Source of the DNA: Rhyzopertha dominica | Taxonomy: Eukaryota > Arthropoda > Insecta > Coleoptera > Bostrichidae | Assembly (NCBI GenBank): GCA_025024175.1 | Contig: QCXZ01000041.1 | Location: forward strand, 24,733,786-24,797,785 | Length of the DNA: 64,000 bases | Direction of reading: 5' to 3' | The notes under the pieces: model-generated | Database searches by the model: none | What the model saw: the letters and a program-made list of their open reading frames with translations, nothing else | What the model was told of the DNA's origin: nothing | Part shown: piece by piece, positions 1-11,330 of the stretch | Numbering within the stretch: the stretch's first letter is position 1 | Layout of the letters: every line of letters starts with the position of its first letter | Position numbers and translations under genes: made by a program

Positions 1-1645
1 AACCCGTAACATGAACTGGCATCATCATCAGCACTTTTGAAAACATTCATTGCCAAAATTCTCAACGAATATTAAATAACTATATATATTTCTAAATTAC
101 TTTGAGGGTTATTTTGTTCCACATGCACAATCAAACAACCTTGGACTTCAAGACGGTTGGGCTACTTTGTCAAATACATATTCTCAACATGGGTCTCCAA
201 TACATCTGTTTTGTGTCATCTTATTATTTTCAATCCGAGCGCTACAAATTTAAAATTTTCTGTATGCGCTAAAATCGTCTGCATCGACATGAAAACTTCA
301 TAAGCGTCCTTTAGACACTTTAGTATTTACGATTACGCAAGCGTTTCCTCATACTGATATATTATATTTCCTTGTGCTATCATGCAAAACCTTAAACATA
401 AGTTAGTGATTTACTTTTTACAGCCGACGTCACAAAACGACCTTCGGAATGTGAAGTGTGCAGTTCTGCAGTTCTTTTACATGGCATTTCACCTCACGAG
501 CACTTTCAACTTGTTTTTCGTCTAGTGCAAGAATTATCGTCGGTAAGTCTACGTCAGAATGTTAATACGTAATCAATGTGTTGACCGCTACCGAGTATGT
601 ACACTTAGTAAGACTGTTGAATAGTTGGCACAAGAAATGTTTGCATCCTGAAATATTTATAAATTCAAAGTCTCCAAATTTTTATTTTATTTTTATTTTT
701 TTATTGAGAAAATTTGCCGTTTGCCAATTAGAAAATAAAACAGTGTTATAACAAGATCCATGAAGTGCGAATCTAAAATATGGATTGTGTATGGATATCA
801 CATATGCGTTAGAGAAGAAAAAGGGTCTACAAGGGTCTTATATTTACCTTTTCCATTCATTATTATTTTATCAAAAATCTATACAAAAGAAACAAATTAA
901 ATAAACTTTATTGAAAACTCGTTTGTTTGAGAGTGCCCGTACATGTTTTAGTATACTCACTATACTTAAAAATAAATATATACACAAAAAATGCTTAAAA
1001 TTGTATTGCCCACCAACATTTAATGTCTTTTTTATACAGTACGTATATATTTATAGCATAATCCAACAAAATGTTTGAAAATTAAATTTTAATGAATTCA
1101 GTAGAACTCGTCGGATACCTACTACACGTGAATAGCAACTTCCACTACAACAGAAGTTTGCCATTCGGCAGCCACATTGGTTTATTTTTATTAATGTATT
1201 GATTCTGCGGAAACGTTTGCAAATCGCAGAATATCTTTTGGTTGATATTGATTAATTTCCAACTCTAGCCTTTTGGATCTAGTTGATTGCTTAGCCACAC
1301 TTCAGTATAGTATAGTAGTAGTATAGTATAGGTGTAGTATTGACAAGCAGAAGCAATATTGCAGAAAGACAAGACAGTTGTACTCACTCCTTCATTGTAT
1401 CGTGAATTCTTTACAAAAAGATATCCATTTCGAGATTAGAACAATTTTTGTAGATAATTGTATGATCTAGAACTTTCGTCTGACCTATTTTTATGTGTAT
1501 GGCAGCTCTTACCTTTTACAACAAAAATACAAAAAACCGATACCTTTGACCATAAATAAATTTTTTAGCCGACGTTGAATTGGTAGGGATTTTTTATATT
1601 TTGTTTGTAATATAATGTACCCAACGCCTGTAAAAATTATCCACT
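1..1645. other. Intergenic, no gene recognised
   Basis: AT-rich sequence. I recognise no open frame, RNA gene or transposase here. The only structure noted is a short simple repeat of tagta/tatag units near 1302-1330. Confidence 0.6.
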
Positions 1646-1649
1646 CATT

Positions 1650-2148
1650 GCGAATTACTGTAAACTTAACCACTATTTTTTGTCTATTTTATTTGAACTA
1701 AGTTTAATTTTAACAAAAACTGCTCAAATATGAGTAAAATTTGAATGCTGAAACCCAGGATAACTTGTAATTTTAACTAAAGACTAGCAACCTACAAACA
1801 AGGAAAAATAAAGGATGAAACAGTGGATATATCGTGCAGAAAATGATGGGATGGCGTTTAAAAGCTGTGTAAAGTGTCTTAGATGACGCCGCATGCAGCC
1901 ATGCAAGTAACAGCCAAAATATTTGAAATTTTGCTCCATAGAACCGCCAAAAACAAAATTTTATTCAAATATTTCAATATTTCCACAAATTATTAAAACA
2001 TAACGTAAAGAATGTCTGAATTTTAATACACTGCATCATTGTTAGTATGCTACCTTTTTGCTCAATATGTTTAATCCCACAAATATTATACCTGCTATCT
2101 GCAATCTTCGAATGGATGAGAGAAATGAAATCGCAATAAAAAATAATT
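1650..2148 (+). repeat. Dispersed repeat R1, copy 1
   Basis: About 500 bp that can be aligned by eye, with gaps, to 17181-17745. Shared landmarks are a gtaaactta/caaacttacca start, a block reading gatatatcg followed by a gatgggatg core, a gacgcc..catgcagccatg block, and tggatgagagaaatg near the end. A short third piece lies near 29086-29150. Stops occur in all frames, so it is not coding at present. The mariner at 2149 begins where this copy ends, so the mariner probably landed in or next to it. Family unknown. Confidence 0.6.
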
Positions 2149-2248
2149 TTAGGTTGGCAAAAGTAATTGCCGATTTCAGTTATAGATGTCTCTCACTCCC
2201 ATTTTTATGATATCCGTAAATGTTTTGATCTTCTTCTTATACAATATA

Positions 2249-3478
2249 CAGGGTGGCCCATTAGTGCGTGGACGGAATATTACGCAATTGTTATTACAGT
2301 TTTTAAAATTCTGCAAATGCAGCGTGGTAGGGAGTGCTTAAGCCTACAAAATAAAAATATTTTTGCACCTCCCCCCACATATACCGGGGTGGTTCAATAC
2401 ATTCTTAAATTTTTTTTAATGGAACACTCTGTATATTATTACATTTTTGGATTCCTCTTTTAATTTTAATGGGACTTAGTATAACATATATAGGGTCTAA
2501 AATACACTGTTGTAAGGTTATTTAATTTTTTTACAAAATTTTGACATTTCGGAAAATTATTATATTTTTAAAACCTTTATATCTAGAGGTAAGCAGTTTT
2601 CGCAGGGATGTTACTAATAAAATGCACATCATCTGTAGATATAAAGGATTAATATAAGAATAGTTAGTAGTATTAAAATTTACTTTAGAAATTTGATCGT
2701 ACTCAATCCCAGCCAACTCGATTTTTTTAAATAGCACATTATTTTAAATGTTCAAAATGGCGACCGTTGTGGTGTAAACACATTTTAACTCTACTACAAA
2801 ACAGTCAGTTTAAAGCTGATAAAAGCGCATTCATTTTTTTCTCCATAGCCTACTATGAAAAGGACTAAAATATAACTAAACCTAAAAATAGGCAAATATC
2901 TTAAAAACTATTAGAGATAGATGCATACTTCTTCATATCATATAAAAGGAAATTAATTTGCGCATTGAACTACGGTGAAAGTAAAATAGGGTGCTATTTA
3001 AAAAAATCGAGTTGGCCGGGATCGAATATGATCAAATTTCTAAAGTAAATTTTAGTACTACTAACTATGCTTATATTAATCCTTTATATCTGCAGATGAT
3101 GTGCATTTTATTAGTAACATCCCAGCGAAAACTGCATACCTCTAACTATAAAGGTTTTGAAAATATAATAATTTTGCGAAATGCAAAAATTTTGGAAAAA
3201 AATTAAATAACTTTACAACAGTGTATTTTAGACCCCATATATGTTATATTAAGTGCAATTAAAATTAAAAGAGGAATCCAAAAATGTAATAATATACAGG
3301 GTGTTCTATTTAAAAAATATAAGAATGTATTGAATCACGCCCGTATATGTGGGGGGAGGAGTAAAAATATTTTTATTTTGTAGACTTAAGCACTCCCTAC
3401 CACACTGCACTAGCAGAATTTTAAAAACTATAGTAACAATTGCGTAATATTCCGTCCACGCACTAATGGGCCACCCTG
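2249..3478. mobile_element. Foldback element with about 490-bp inverted arms, nested in mariner
   Basis: The left arm (2249-2737) and right arm (2990-3478) are long inverted repeats, roughly nine bases in ten identical, separated by about 250 bp. The ends read cagggtggcccattagtgcg, and TA lies on both sides (2247-2248 and 3479-3480), as expected for a Tc1/mariner-type target duplication. The arms hold a mirrored open frame of about 70 codons each (2531-2737 and 2991-3206). This is a by-product of the inverted repeat, and I see no transposase. A second cagggtgttct-like end occurs inside the right arm near 3297, so the arms may themselves be composite. Confidence 0.9.
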
Positions 3479-3599
3479 TATATGTTAGCTGTCATCCTTA
3501 CATAACTTTACAATTTCATTGCGTAGATAAAAAGTTTTTTTAACCTCAATATTAATATTGAGTGCTAAACGAACATTCTCGCCATATTTTGCTTTATTA

Positions 3600-4560
3600 T
3601 TTCCGTAAAGGAAAGAACGCAGTGCAATAAGCCGCCAAAAAGTTACGTGATGTGTATGGTAATGAAGCCCTTAAAGAAAGGCAATGCCGAAATTGGTTTG
3701 AAATATTCCGTTCTGGAGATTTTTCTCTTAAAGGTGATCAACGTTCAGGTCGACCAGTTAGTTGAGCTTAATGAGGATGAAATCAAAACCATCATCGAAG
3801 CGGATCACGTAACTACACGGGAGATTGCAGAGAAGTTAAATGTTTCACATACAGCCATTGAGATGCATTTAAAGCGTGTCAGTCTCGTTAAAAAGCTGGA
3901 TATTTGGGTTCCGCACGATTTGAAAGAAATTCATGTGACAAAGCACATCAACGCTTGTGAAATATTGCTTAAACACAATGAATTAAATCCGTTTTTAAAA
4001 CGAATCATCACTAGATATGAATAGTGGATTGTGTACAACAATGTCAATCGAAAATGATCGTGGTACACGCCTAATGAGTCATCGCAAACCACTTCTAAAG
4101 CACATATCCAACAAAAGAAGATTTTGCTGTCAATGTCCGGTGTATTTTGAGCTGCTTCCAAGGAACCAAACCATTAATTCGGAGGTCTACTGTCGGCAAC
4201 TGGACAAATTCAGTACAGCGGTTAAGGAAAAGCGACAGAATAATTGGTCAATCGTAAATCATCATTTTCCACCAGGACAATGCTAGGCCGCACATGTCTT
4301 TGGCCACTCGGCAAAAATTGATGGATATTGGTTGGGAATTGGTGATAAACCCACCATATAGCCCTGATCTCGCGCCATCGGATTACCACTTATTTCGATC
4401 CCTGGACAACTCTCTTCGTGGTAAAACTTTTAATGTAAAATCTCACTTAACTCAGTTTTTGGCCGAAAAGGATCGGACTTTCTACGAGCGTGGAATTTTC
4501 AAATTGTCAGAGAGATGGCAAAAGGTCATCGAACAAAATGGAAGATACATTATAAATTAA
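3600..4560 (+). pseudogene. Mariner transposase, frameshifted
   Basis: Pieces of a mariner transposase follow one another in different frames. Near 3600-3750 is the helix-turn-helix start, with a QCRNWFEIFRSGDFSLKD-like stretch out of frame with the open frame at 3647. At 3770-4010 the middle linker with TTREIAEKLNVSHTAI continues. At 4017-4290 comes the catalytic core with DEKWI and HQDNARPH-like remains, and at 4294-4560 the last third with NPPYSPDLAPSDYHLF and a C-terminal GRYIIN. A complete mariner transposase is about 345 residues; here at least three frame changes break it. The PYSPDLAPSDYH box identifies the family (D,D34D type). Not functional. Confidence 0.9.
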
Positions 4561-4626
4561 ACCTCCAAGTTAAAAAAATATTTTATTTCATTAAATAAAT
4601 CGCCAATTACTTAGTTGCCAACCCAA

Positions 4627-5879
4627 CATATCGCTGTAAGATGTTCCTTAATGCGTCAGGAATATATTTGTACAACTTTATACTTCAATTTACCAGATGG
4701 AATTCAAATAATAAGTTTGGTAGTTTATGTCTGAAAGCGACCCTATACAGCACCGTGCAAGACTACCCATAATCTGATGACCTGATAAAAACGCAGCTGG
4801 ATATGTACTGGGTACCTACTGACATACACAGCACGAAATATAAATGGCTATAGCTAAGTTACCCTTGATGAAGGTTAAGTTACAGAGAGACGCCATTATA
4901 TTAATTATTAGGTAGCGCAAACAAAATTCATTCGCGTTTATATTTAAACAAATAAGAAATTTTCAGGTTCTATAAATCCGGATACGGCATAAATACTAAA
5001 CTGCATTCGCTAAATCTTTGATAATGGATTATTCATGCATTTATATTTATAAATAAATTGTCAAATAAACGTTTTTCCTTCATCGTATTAAAAATCCAAC
5101 ATGTTTATGTCAGTTGTAATTAAGTGAAGTATAAGAGACGAACCATTCCGTGATTATATTATGTGTCCAAATAGCTATTATTTATATCCACGAAAAATGC
5201 AATAAAATAGATAATGGGAATCATAGTATATCTATAAATGACAACCAGCTTGTTCCAACATCTAAACTAATGTTTTTAAATGATCTAGTGCTAGTCCTGA
5301 GAAAAAATTGCCTGTGTACTACTCATCGCGTCTGATTGACATGACAAGACAGGAAACAAGGCATACATTCATACAAAATGTTGAAATGACAGTTTATGTT
5401 GCCGATGGTAACAAGCAAATGCTACCAATAAAATTGTTATCGATCAAAGTGCCGGTTTGCGCAAACCTGTGTAGTATCGCTTACTACAACATGTTTACTT
5501 GTGTCGTACCTACTTCCGATAAAAATGTTGGCTGGATGATAAGCACTTTTATTGGGACGGTTTCGGAACGCAATGGGCTATTTAATGTAAACATATATAT
5601 AGTGGTACACACTACATTATTTATCCTCTTACTTTTATCTGTATGAGGACTACGTTTGGTCATTTCCAAATAAACCCCAATGTTGTGGGTAAGTTACTTT
5701 GTTATCTAGCGACCGTGTTCAAGCTGAGTACGCAAGTGATGCACACTCAGATTGTTCTTCCACACGGCCGAAAATATTCAAAAGTTTAGTGAGTCCACTT
5801 AACTAAATGAAGCACGGAGTAAATTACAAGCAAAATAAAGGGTGGTCAAAATAGATACAATTATAACGTATCAACATAC
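4627..5879. other. Intergenic, no gene recognised
   Basis: No recognisable gene. Open frames of 61-112 codons (5150-5335, 5308-5646) have no family features that I recognise and overlap each other in different frames. They are probably chance. Confidence 0.5.
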
Positions 5880-6670
5880 TTAACTGCTACATAGTTTATG
5901 TACTAAAAACTGCAAGGCTATATCTGCAGATTGGGTAAAAGTATTTTTTTTATAAACAATAGTGTGTTTTATGTATTTACTAGATGCAGTCAGACTCAGA
6001 TCATGCATGTTATTTACAATGATAAAATTTGATGTTTTTGCTGCAATATATGAAAATGACCTTTGAAAAAGAGATGTTTTATGGGGTAGAATTGTCAGCA
6101 TATATTTATTTCTAATATGAAAATTATGTACCTCGAAACGAAATATGAACTTATTTAAAAGATATTTAGGTGTGTGTAATTTAAGAACTTTAAAAAGAAT
6201 GTAACACATATGACTGAATCTACGTTCTTTTAGACTGAGCCAATTTAAAGCCTTTATTCCCCCTTTTACACTATCTCTTCGTCTCAAACCAAGAATTAGC
6301 CTGGCACAAGCATTCTGCACAAGTTGCAAACGCTGCCGATTACGCTCCGTCAATGCAGGACCATAAACAGCGTCACAATGGTTCAGATAAGATAATACAA
6401 GTGAGTTGCAAAGAATCTTTTTTTGTATTGAAATTTAAGAAATCTTTAGAGGCATATACATATGTCTTATTTTAAAGAAATAACATTTATATGTTTTTCG
6501 AATGTAAGTTCTTCATTAAAAAAAACGTCCAAATTTTTTGCAACACTAGCTAGCGGTAGTGTAGTATTATTTAAAATTATTTTAACACGCCGAGCAGTTC
6601 CCAGTCTCACAGCCCTAGGACCAAACAGCATAAACCTTGGATTTAAAGACAATGAATACTTATTTTAATA
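5880..6670 (-). pseudogene. Non-LTR retrotransposon (jockey/CR1-like) reverse transcriptase, 3' part
   Basis: Reading on the minus strand from 6652, the first piece shows NPRFMLFGPRAVRLG followed by LNNTTLPLASVAKNLDVFF and EKHIN. This is the conserved stretch after the reverse transcriptase palm in insect LINEs. After a frame change the second piece continues through KKILCNSLVLSYLNHCDAVYGP into RQRLQLVQNACARLILGLRR, then LNWLSLKERR and LHTPKYL, down to a stop at 5880. The order matches the C-terminal third of a jockey/CR1-type ORF2 protein. The catalytic part and ORF1 are absent, as expected for a 5'-truncated copy. Dead fragment. Confidence 0.85.
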
Positions 6671-7514
6671 ATCACAAATTGTAGCAAAATCTATAGTACT
6701 TTGGATATGTGGATTTATGGGTAAAGCGTTATTATACTCATACTATTAGGCATGTCGGGCGTGTAACGTGATACGAAATGTGACGTGAACAAGAGCTTCG
6801 GCCATAACAAGCATATTGCGATCCACCAAAATCGTTTGAAATTTTAGCCTTTGGCAATCATTTTTAGTGTAAAAAGTTTTTATGTTAATGACAGTTATTT
6901 GAGTAGTTCGTAAGAATATTAAGCAAAATGGGTATGCGGATTATTGTGATTAGTGGACAACATCCAATTGGTATTTAAGTAAGTACCAAATGTGCGGAAC
7001 GATGAGGATTTTCACAATAAGATTCCTTGGGCGGGCGAATCGAATTTTGCCAGCAATGGCTGTTTCAACCGCAACAATTGGGTGTTTGCCATATATTTAT
7101 ATTTTATTAAATTGCATATTAATCGGTAGCATCTAATCCACAAAACAGCTGTGACAGCTTATAAATTCGAAAAAATGGATCGTCAGATGTATTTTTAATA
7201 TTAAAAATGTGAATATTTAAAGGGAGCACCAAAACGCGAACATATTGGTCGTGACGTCAGGTGTCTTGTAAATGGCCGCTTGTTTATATCTGGGGTCAGC
7301 GCGTCACGCGTCAGCCTCAGCCCGTCAATTTCTCAGTTTGCTGTTTGCGTTCATTTTGTGACAAGCGAATTAAAATATGCCAAGAAAAAACGAAATACTT
7401 ATGAATTATGGCTTCTGAAGGCATGTTCATTGTTATGGAATTTGTGTACAGCGACGAGCGGTTCAACGCGGCGGATATGAGGAACGTAAAATCAAAAGCA
7501 ACAGCATAAGTGAA
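6671..7514. other. Intergenic, no gene recognised
   Basis: No gene seen. Near 7251-7283 there is a cgtgacgtca..gtgtc..tgtaaat stretch that resembles the start of the THAP repeat at 17900, so a fragment of that family may begin here. The open frame at 7280-7480 shows no domain. Confidence 0.4.
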
Positions 7515-8250
7515 CTTTTTATCAAATTAACGTAGCATTGATAATTTGATCACTGTGGGTTGTTGGAAACATACTATTTGTAAACACAAAAATGTAAGAA
7601 TCAAACATGTACCCTAAACTAAACTAAATAAATATAAATTGCCATTTATTTTCGGGGTCTCTAGCGGCTCGTTTCCGGTCTGGCTAACAGTCGAATATAG
7701 GGGGAACGACGTCGTTCTTTATTATAATATTTCACTTTATCAACTTAAAACGCATATAATTTTTCATATATAACCAAATGGAAACTGAATGTTAAACACT
7801 TATAACCCCAAAAAAAAAGAATAATAAAACTTACAGTAAGAATTAAGATGATCTTCACAACAGAAAAACAAACTGCGATTTCGGCATATCACGTCTAGGG
7901 GCCTTAAACAACGTTTTCATACGTTGATAATCTCGAGGAACGGTTACAAAAATTTTGTTAGTTGTACTGACTGAAGTACTTTTATAACCATGTACAAAAC
8001 AACACTTGTTTTGTTTTCCATATATAATAGATGCTTGTAAAACTACGAAAATCACTTTTTGGTGCGACCTCTTACACCATCCTTTTTTTTCCAATACAAG
8101 ACTGATACTACACTATCAAACAGCACGCTCCTCGGTAATGTTTACGTGACACTTGACGTCACGAGTTGAGTAACCTTGGATAGAAGCGTTTTGGCGGTGA
8201 CTCCTAAGATTCGAATTTCAGACCTACAAATATTTTTTTTGTTTTTTTTT
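7515..8250 (-). repeat. THAP-coding dispersed repeat, copy 1 (carries the empty BEL site)
   Basis: Inverted copy of 17815-18501 plus 24684-24779. Read on the minus strand it starts with aattcgaatcttaggagt, continues through a THAP-like open frame (8094-7855) and ends with a block matching 24684-24779. The base string at the BEL insertion point in the other copy (tttagggtac) is uninterrupted here near 7605-7615. About ten bases carrying the Leu-Glu-Glu-Asp start of the second coding block are missing near 7770. Confidence 0.85.
7855..8094 (-). pseudogene. THAP zinc-finger domain fragment, copy 1
   Basis: An open frame of 79 codons that includes a THAP-like domain: KCCFVHGYKSTSVSTTNK, then FVTVPRDYQRMKTLFKAPRRD, a layout seen in the multi-copy insect THAP proteins linked to DNA transposons. 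THAP needs two early Cys and a later Cys-x2-His pair. The pair that should follow the FF.C stretch is changed in this family (see copy 2), and the reading frame does not continue into a second exon. I take it as a relic. Related THAP units occur in ISL2EU-type transposons, but that assignment is my inference. Confidence 0.7.
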
Positions 8251-8255
8251 AGCAT

Positions 8256-8940
8256 GGCGTACGATATATATGCACTTCAAGATTCATTTTACGTAATTTT
8301 CAAAAAAAGTGNTAAACCCAATTGCCGTATATTCACGTTCCTCGAAGAAATTAAGGCGGTTAGAGTGTAATGTGTGGTATAATCGGAAATATGTTGATTG
8401 ATCCGATTTATTTTCAAGGGAGGTTAAATGCGCAACTGGGAAATTTACAACACGATTTACCTCTAACGGTGCCTGTGGTGGTTTCCACAAGTTGAAGCTT
8501 TACTTATTCACAGTGAAACTGCTTGCCCTTCTAGGTCCCCCAGTAGGACACCACAAAAATTTTACTTATGAGATTTTGGGAAAAATGCAGTGTACTAAAA
8601 CTGTGATGTAAACCGTTGTACCCTCAGATGAGTAGTTCGTAGTCTAAACAGAAGGTGTAGATTATGGCAACTACCAATATGTTGAACATTATGTAGTTAT
8701 CAAGATAATTGCTGTTTACATTTATGTTGCATCTTTGAGGTAGTACTGTAAAACTTGGTTTCATCGGGTATACACATATTAGATGACACCCGCTCTGGGT
8801 AAAATGTAAATATTAGCTAAAGTTAGTGTAACTTTTTTTGCTGCGTGGCACAGGCTATTTTAATTGCAACGTCTCTCAGGAACCATAAAATATTTATTCG
8901 TTTTTACTTGTAGTTTTCAAAAATATAAATTATTTATTTA
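8256..8940. other. Intergenic, no gene recognised
   Basis: No gene or repeat recognised. One unresolved base at 8312. Confidence 0.5.
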
Positions 8941-8949
8941 CAGGTCTTT

Positions 8950-10345
8950 TATATCAGTTAAAACATATCGAGTGTTGTAGTAATGTATAAAATTCAAAGT
9001 ATAACATGGAAACAAATCCAGCCACAAAAATTGGGATAGTCCTAAAGAAGCTCCACTGTATAGAAAAGAAAAAATACTAATACACAAGACGAGTGGAGTA
9101 ATATTACCCAATCTAGAGATCCAACAAGTGAATGGATAGGCACATACGAAATCATCCAAAGCGTCGATACCATCAAGAAACAGCAACATAAACAAGAATC
9201 AAACAAATATTCTGCATTATAAGATTTTAAGTTCATAATGTGTTCTAGTGCTACGTTCTTGTTATTGTGATTGTCGTTACAGTGAAGTAGTTCGTGTATC
9301 TAGACAAGTGCATGCAAGAAATCACGAAATCGTGGTTCAAAATCCAGCAAGACCGAAGCTACCAAATATACGTCGAAAACATCACCAACAACAACACAAA
9401 AATCTTGTAAGAGAAATAAGAAGGAAAACTACAAATCACATTAGACGAAACATATGCAAGCTCAGAGGAACTTTGGAAGAAACTATTCAAGAACCACAAC
9501 CAAAATACAAATCAGGGAAGAAGAAGAAATCATATCGGCAACAAGAGAGAAGAGAGTAAGAAACCACTACGACAACGCAATAATTCTGTGCAGAAAGACA
9601 AATATTCTGTAGATCAATGTCACCTAATCTACAGCTCTAGGAAACGAACGAATAAACACATACGAAAACACCGAAAGAGTGTCGACATCATCAGGAAAGA
9701 GCAATTAAAAAGGAAACATGAATCATAACGCATAAAAAGACAAGAAAATAATAATTGAAGAGGTCTCAAATCTCTACACAACTTCAGACATCATCTCACA
9801 TGCGTAGGAGAACAATGAAGCCGCGCCAAGACAACATCAAACACGGAAACATCTAAGGAAAGCATTCACTGGCTGAATGCACCCTGCAAACCTTCCCATT
9901 GCTAAAAAAGCGTGGAAAATGAACAGCAACAAGCTCAAAGTAGGACGACCGTGCTACACGTGGATAAAACGGTGGAGAGAATCATAACAAAATAAAACGT
10001 ACAGAAACAGTGGTCAGAAATCGCAAAAGACAAGAAAACAATAAATAAGGAAGTCTTACAGCTGTATACAATCTCAGACAGCAGCTCGTCCGAGGAAGAA
10101 CAAGAGCAATGCAGCCGAACTAAGCTACCATCCAACACGGAGGCTAATAAAAAAGTATCCACTAGTTGGATGCTCTGAAAACCTCCCCATTCCAGTCCAC
10201 AAACTCCTGTAATATGCGCTACGTGGGAGCCCACTAGCAACAAGCGTGTCACCCCTCCAACCCAGAGTAGGCGTAACCGGCCCGGCGGTATATCCGGGAG
10301 CGGCAGAAATGCTTACCGTACGCTGGTTCAATCAATCAAAGCCTA
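8950..10345 (+). repeat. Internally repeated purine-rich block of unknown origin
   Basis: The plus strand is strongly A- and G-biased. Two diverged duplications are visible. A block with cacatacgaaa..gcgtcgataccatcaag at 9134-9205 recurs at 9652-9725, and a block with aaagacaagaaaa..ataa at 9737-9890 recurs at 10018-10185. Some translated stretches look protein-like (for example SDSSSSEEEQEQC near 10080), but stops break every frame. It could be the decayed gag or ORF1 part of a retroelement, but I find no diagnostic motif. Confidence 0.5.
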
Positions 10346-10589
10346 GCTCCATCGTGAACAACATCAACATTGTGCACCACGTACGTAATTACTTATTGGG
10401 CAAATACGAGATTAGACAATGAACACAAGAAACACTGCTACAAAACACACTGCACAAACGCTTAGCTAGAACACGAACCGAGCGCTGTAGGCAACGGATG
10501 GGTAACGGTATGTTACGTCACAACAAACATAATGTTATTTACAATGACAATTACCCTCAAACAAGTGTTCTGTAATGGGAACTGGACGA

Positions 10590-11330
10590 TGAAGACCTTG
10601 ACATTTTTAAAATAATCTGTTTTCCGACGAAGCAAATTTATATTTAAAGCGCATAATCAAATTTCACAATTGTATTTGGCTACTGGTCACGAGAAAATCC
10701 ACACTGGTTTCATGAAGTACACATGCAACGTCCTCAGAAGCTTAATGTTTAGGGAGGAATTATTAGTCAACACATTACAACATTATAGATCCTTACTTCT
10801 TTGAAGATTTTCTTACAGCAAATATGCATTTAGAATTTGCCGGGGATGAATGCACTGGCTGAGATATTTTCGAATGAGCTGGATAACGATATTTCAAGTG
10901 AAGACACTTGATTCCTGCACGATGGAGCACCGACACATTTTGGTTTAGAGGTACTTCCTTGATGACATTTTTGCCAATAGATGAATGGGTCGCAGGAGAG
11001 TTGTAGAACGAATATCCTGACCGCTAGATATAACTTTTTTCTCTGATGTTATTTAGAAAATTGACCGCAATTTGAACATTTCGTTGTGTAAAATGTTTTT
11101 TGCTAATTCTAAAGCCTGCTAATTCATTAAATGTGCAGACCAGTCACTTGATGACATATTGTGTCCGTTTTGATAGTTTTTTTAATGCCGAATGAGGGCT
11201 CGAGTGACAGAAAAAAGCATAAGGTTCTATTAAAAATCGTATGAAGACGTCATAGTAAGAGACTGCTCTTTTTCAATCTTTTAAAAATAAATCTGTATGT
11301 CATGAAGAACAGGACAAAGTACTCCAACAA
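10590..11330 (+). pseudogene. Tc1/mariner-superfamily DDE transposase relic, copy 1
   Basis: On the plus strand near 10615 the frame reads FSDEA followed by a decayed equivalent of the NPHWFHEVHMQRPQKLNV box, then near 10910 WFLHDGAPTHFGLE, and then, in other frames, DDIFANRWVGRRVVE. These are the consecutive catalytic-core boxes of an abundant insect DDE transposase in the IS630/Tc1/mariner superfamily: the first D in SDE, the second in HDGAP, and the RWIGRR box. Stops and frame changes are frequent. The 3' flank (11100-11300) matches the flank of a second copy at 26925-27245. Confidence 0.85.

Larger units (their letters stand above)
2149..4626 (+). mobile_element. Decayed mariner transposon, interrupted by a foldback element
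   Basis: Inverted ends are visible: a left end beginning ttaggttggc with gtaattgccgattt following, and a right end whose complement begins ttgggttggc with gtaattggcgattt following. Leaving out the nested element at 2249-3478 and its target base pair, the mariner is about 1.25 kb, the usual size for the family. It encodes a broken transposase on the + strand (3600-4560). No TA target duplication remains at the outer edges (tt on the left, ca on the right), which fits an old copy. Confidence 0.9.

Noticed and set aside
2531..3206. Two near-identical 68-71-codon frames on opposite strands (2531-2737 and 2991-3206)
   Set aside because: They are the same stretch in the two arms of an inverted repeat; no domain, and the frames are a consequence of the foldback structure.
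7280..7480. 66-codon frame with a start near cgtgacgtca
   Set aside because: No domain, and the upstream word is shared with the THAP repeat, so it is probably repeat sequence.
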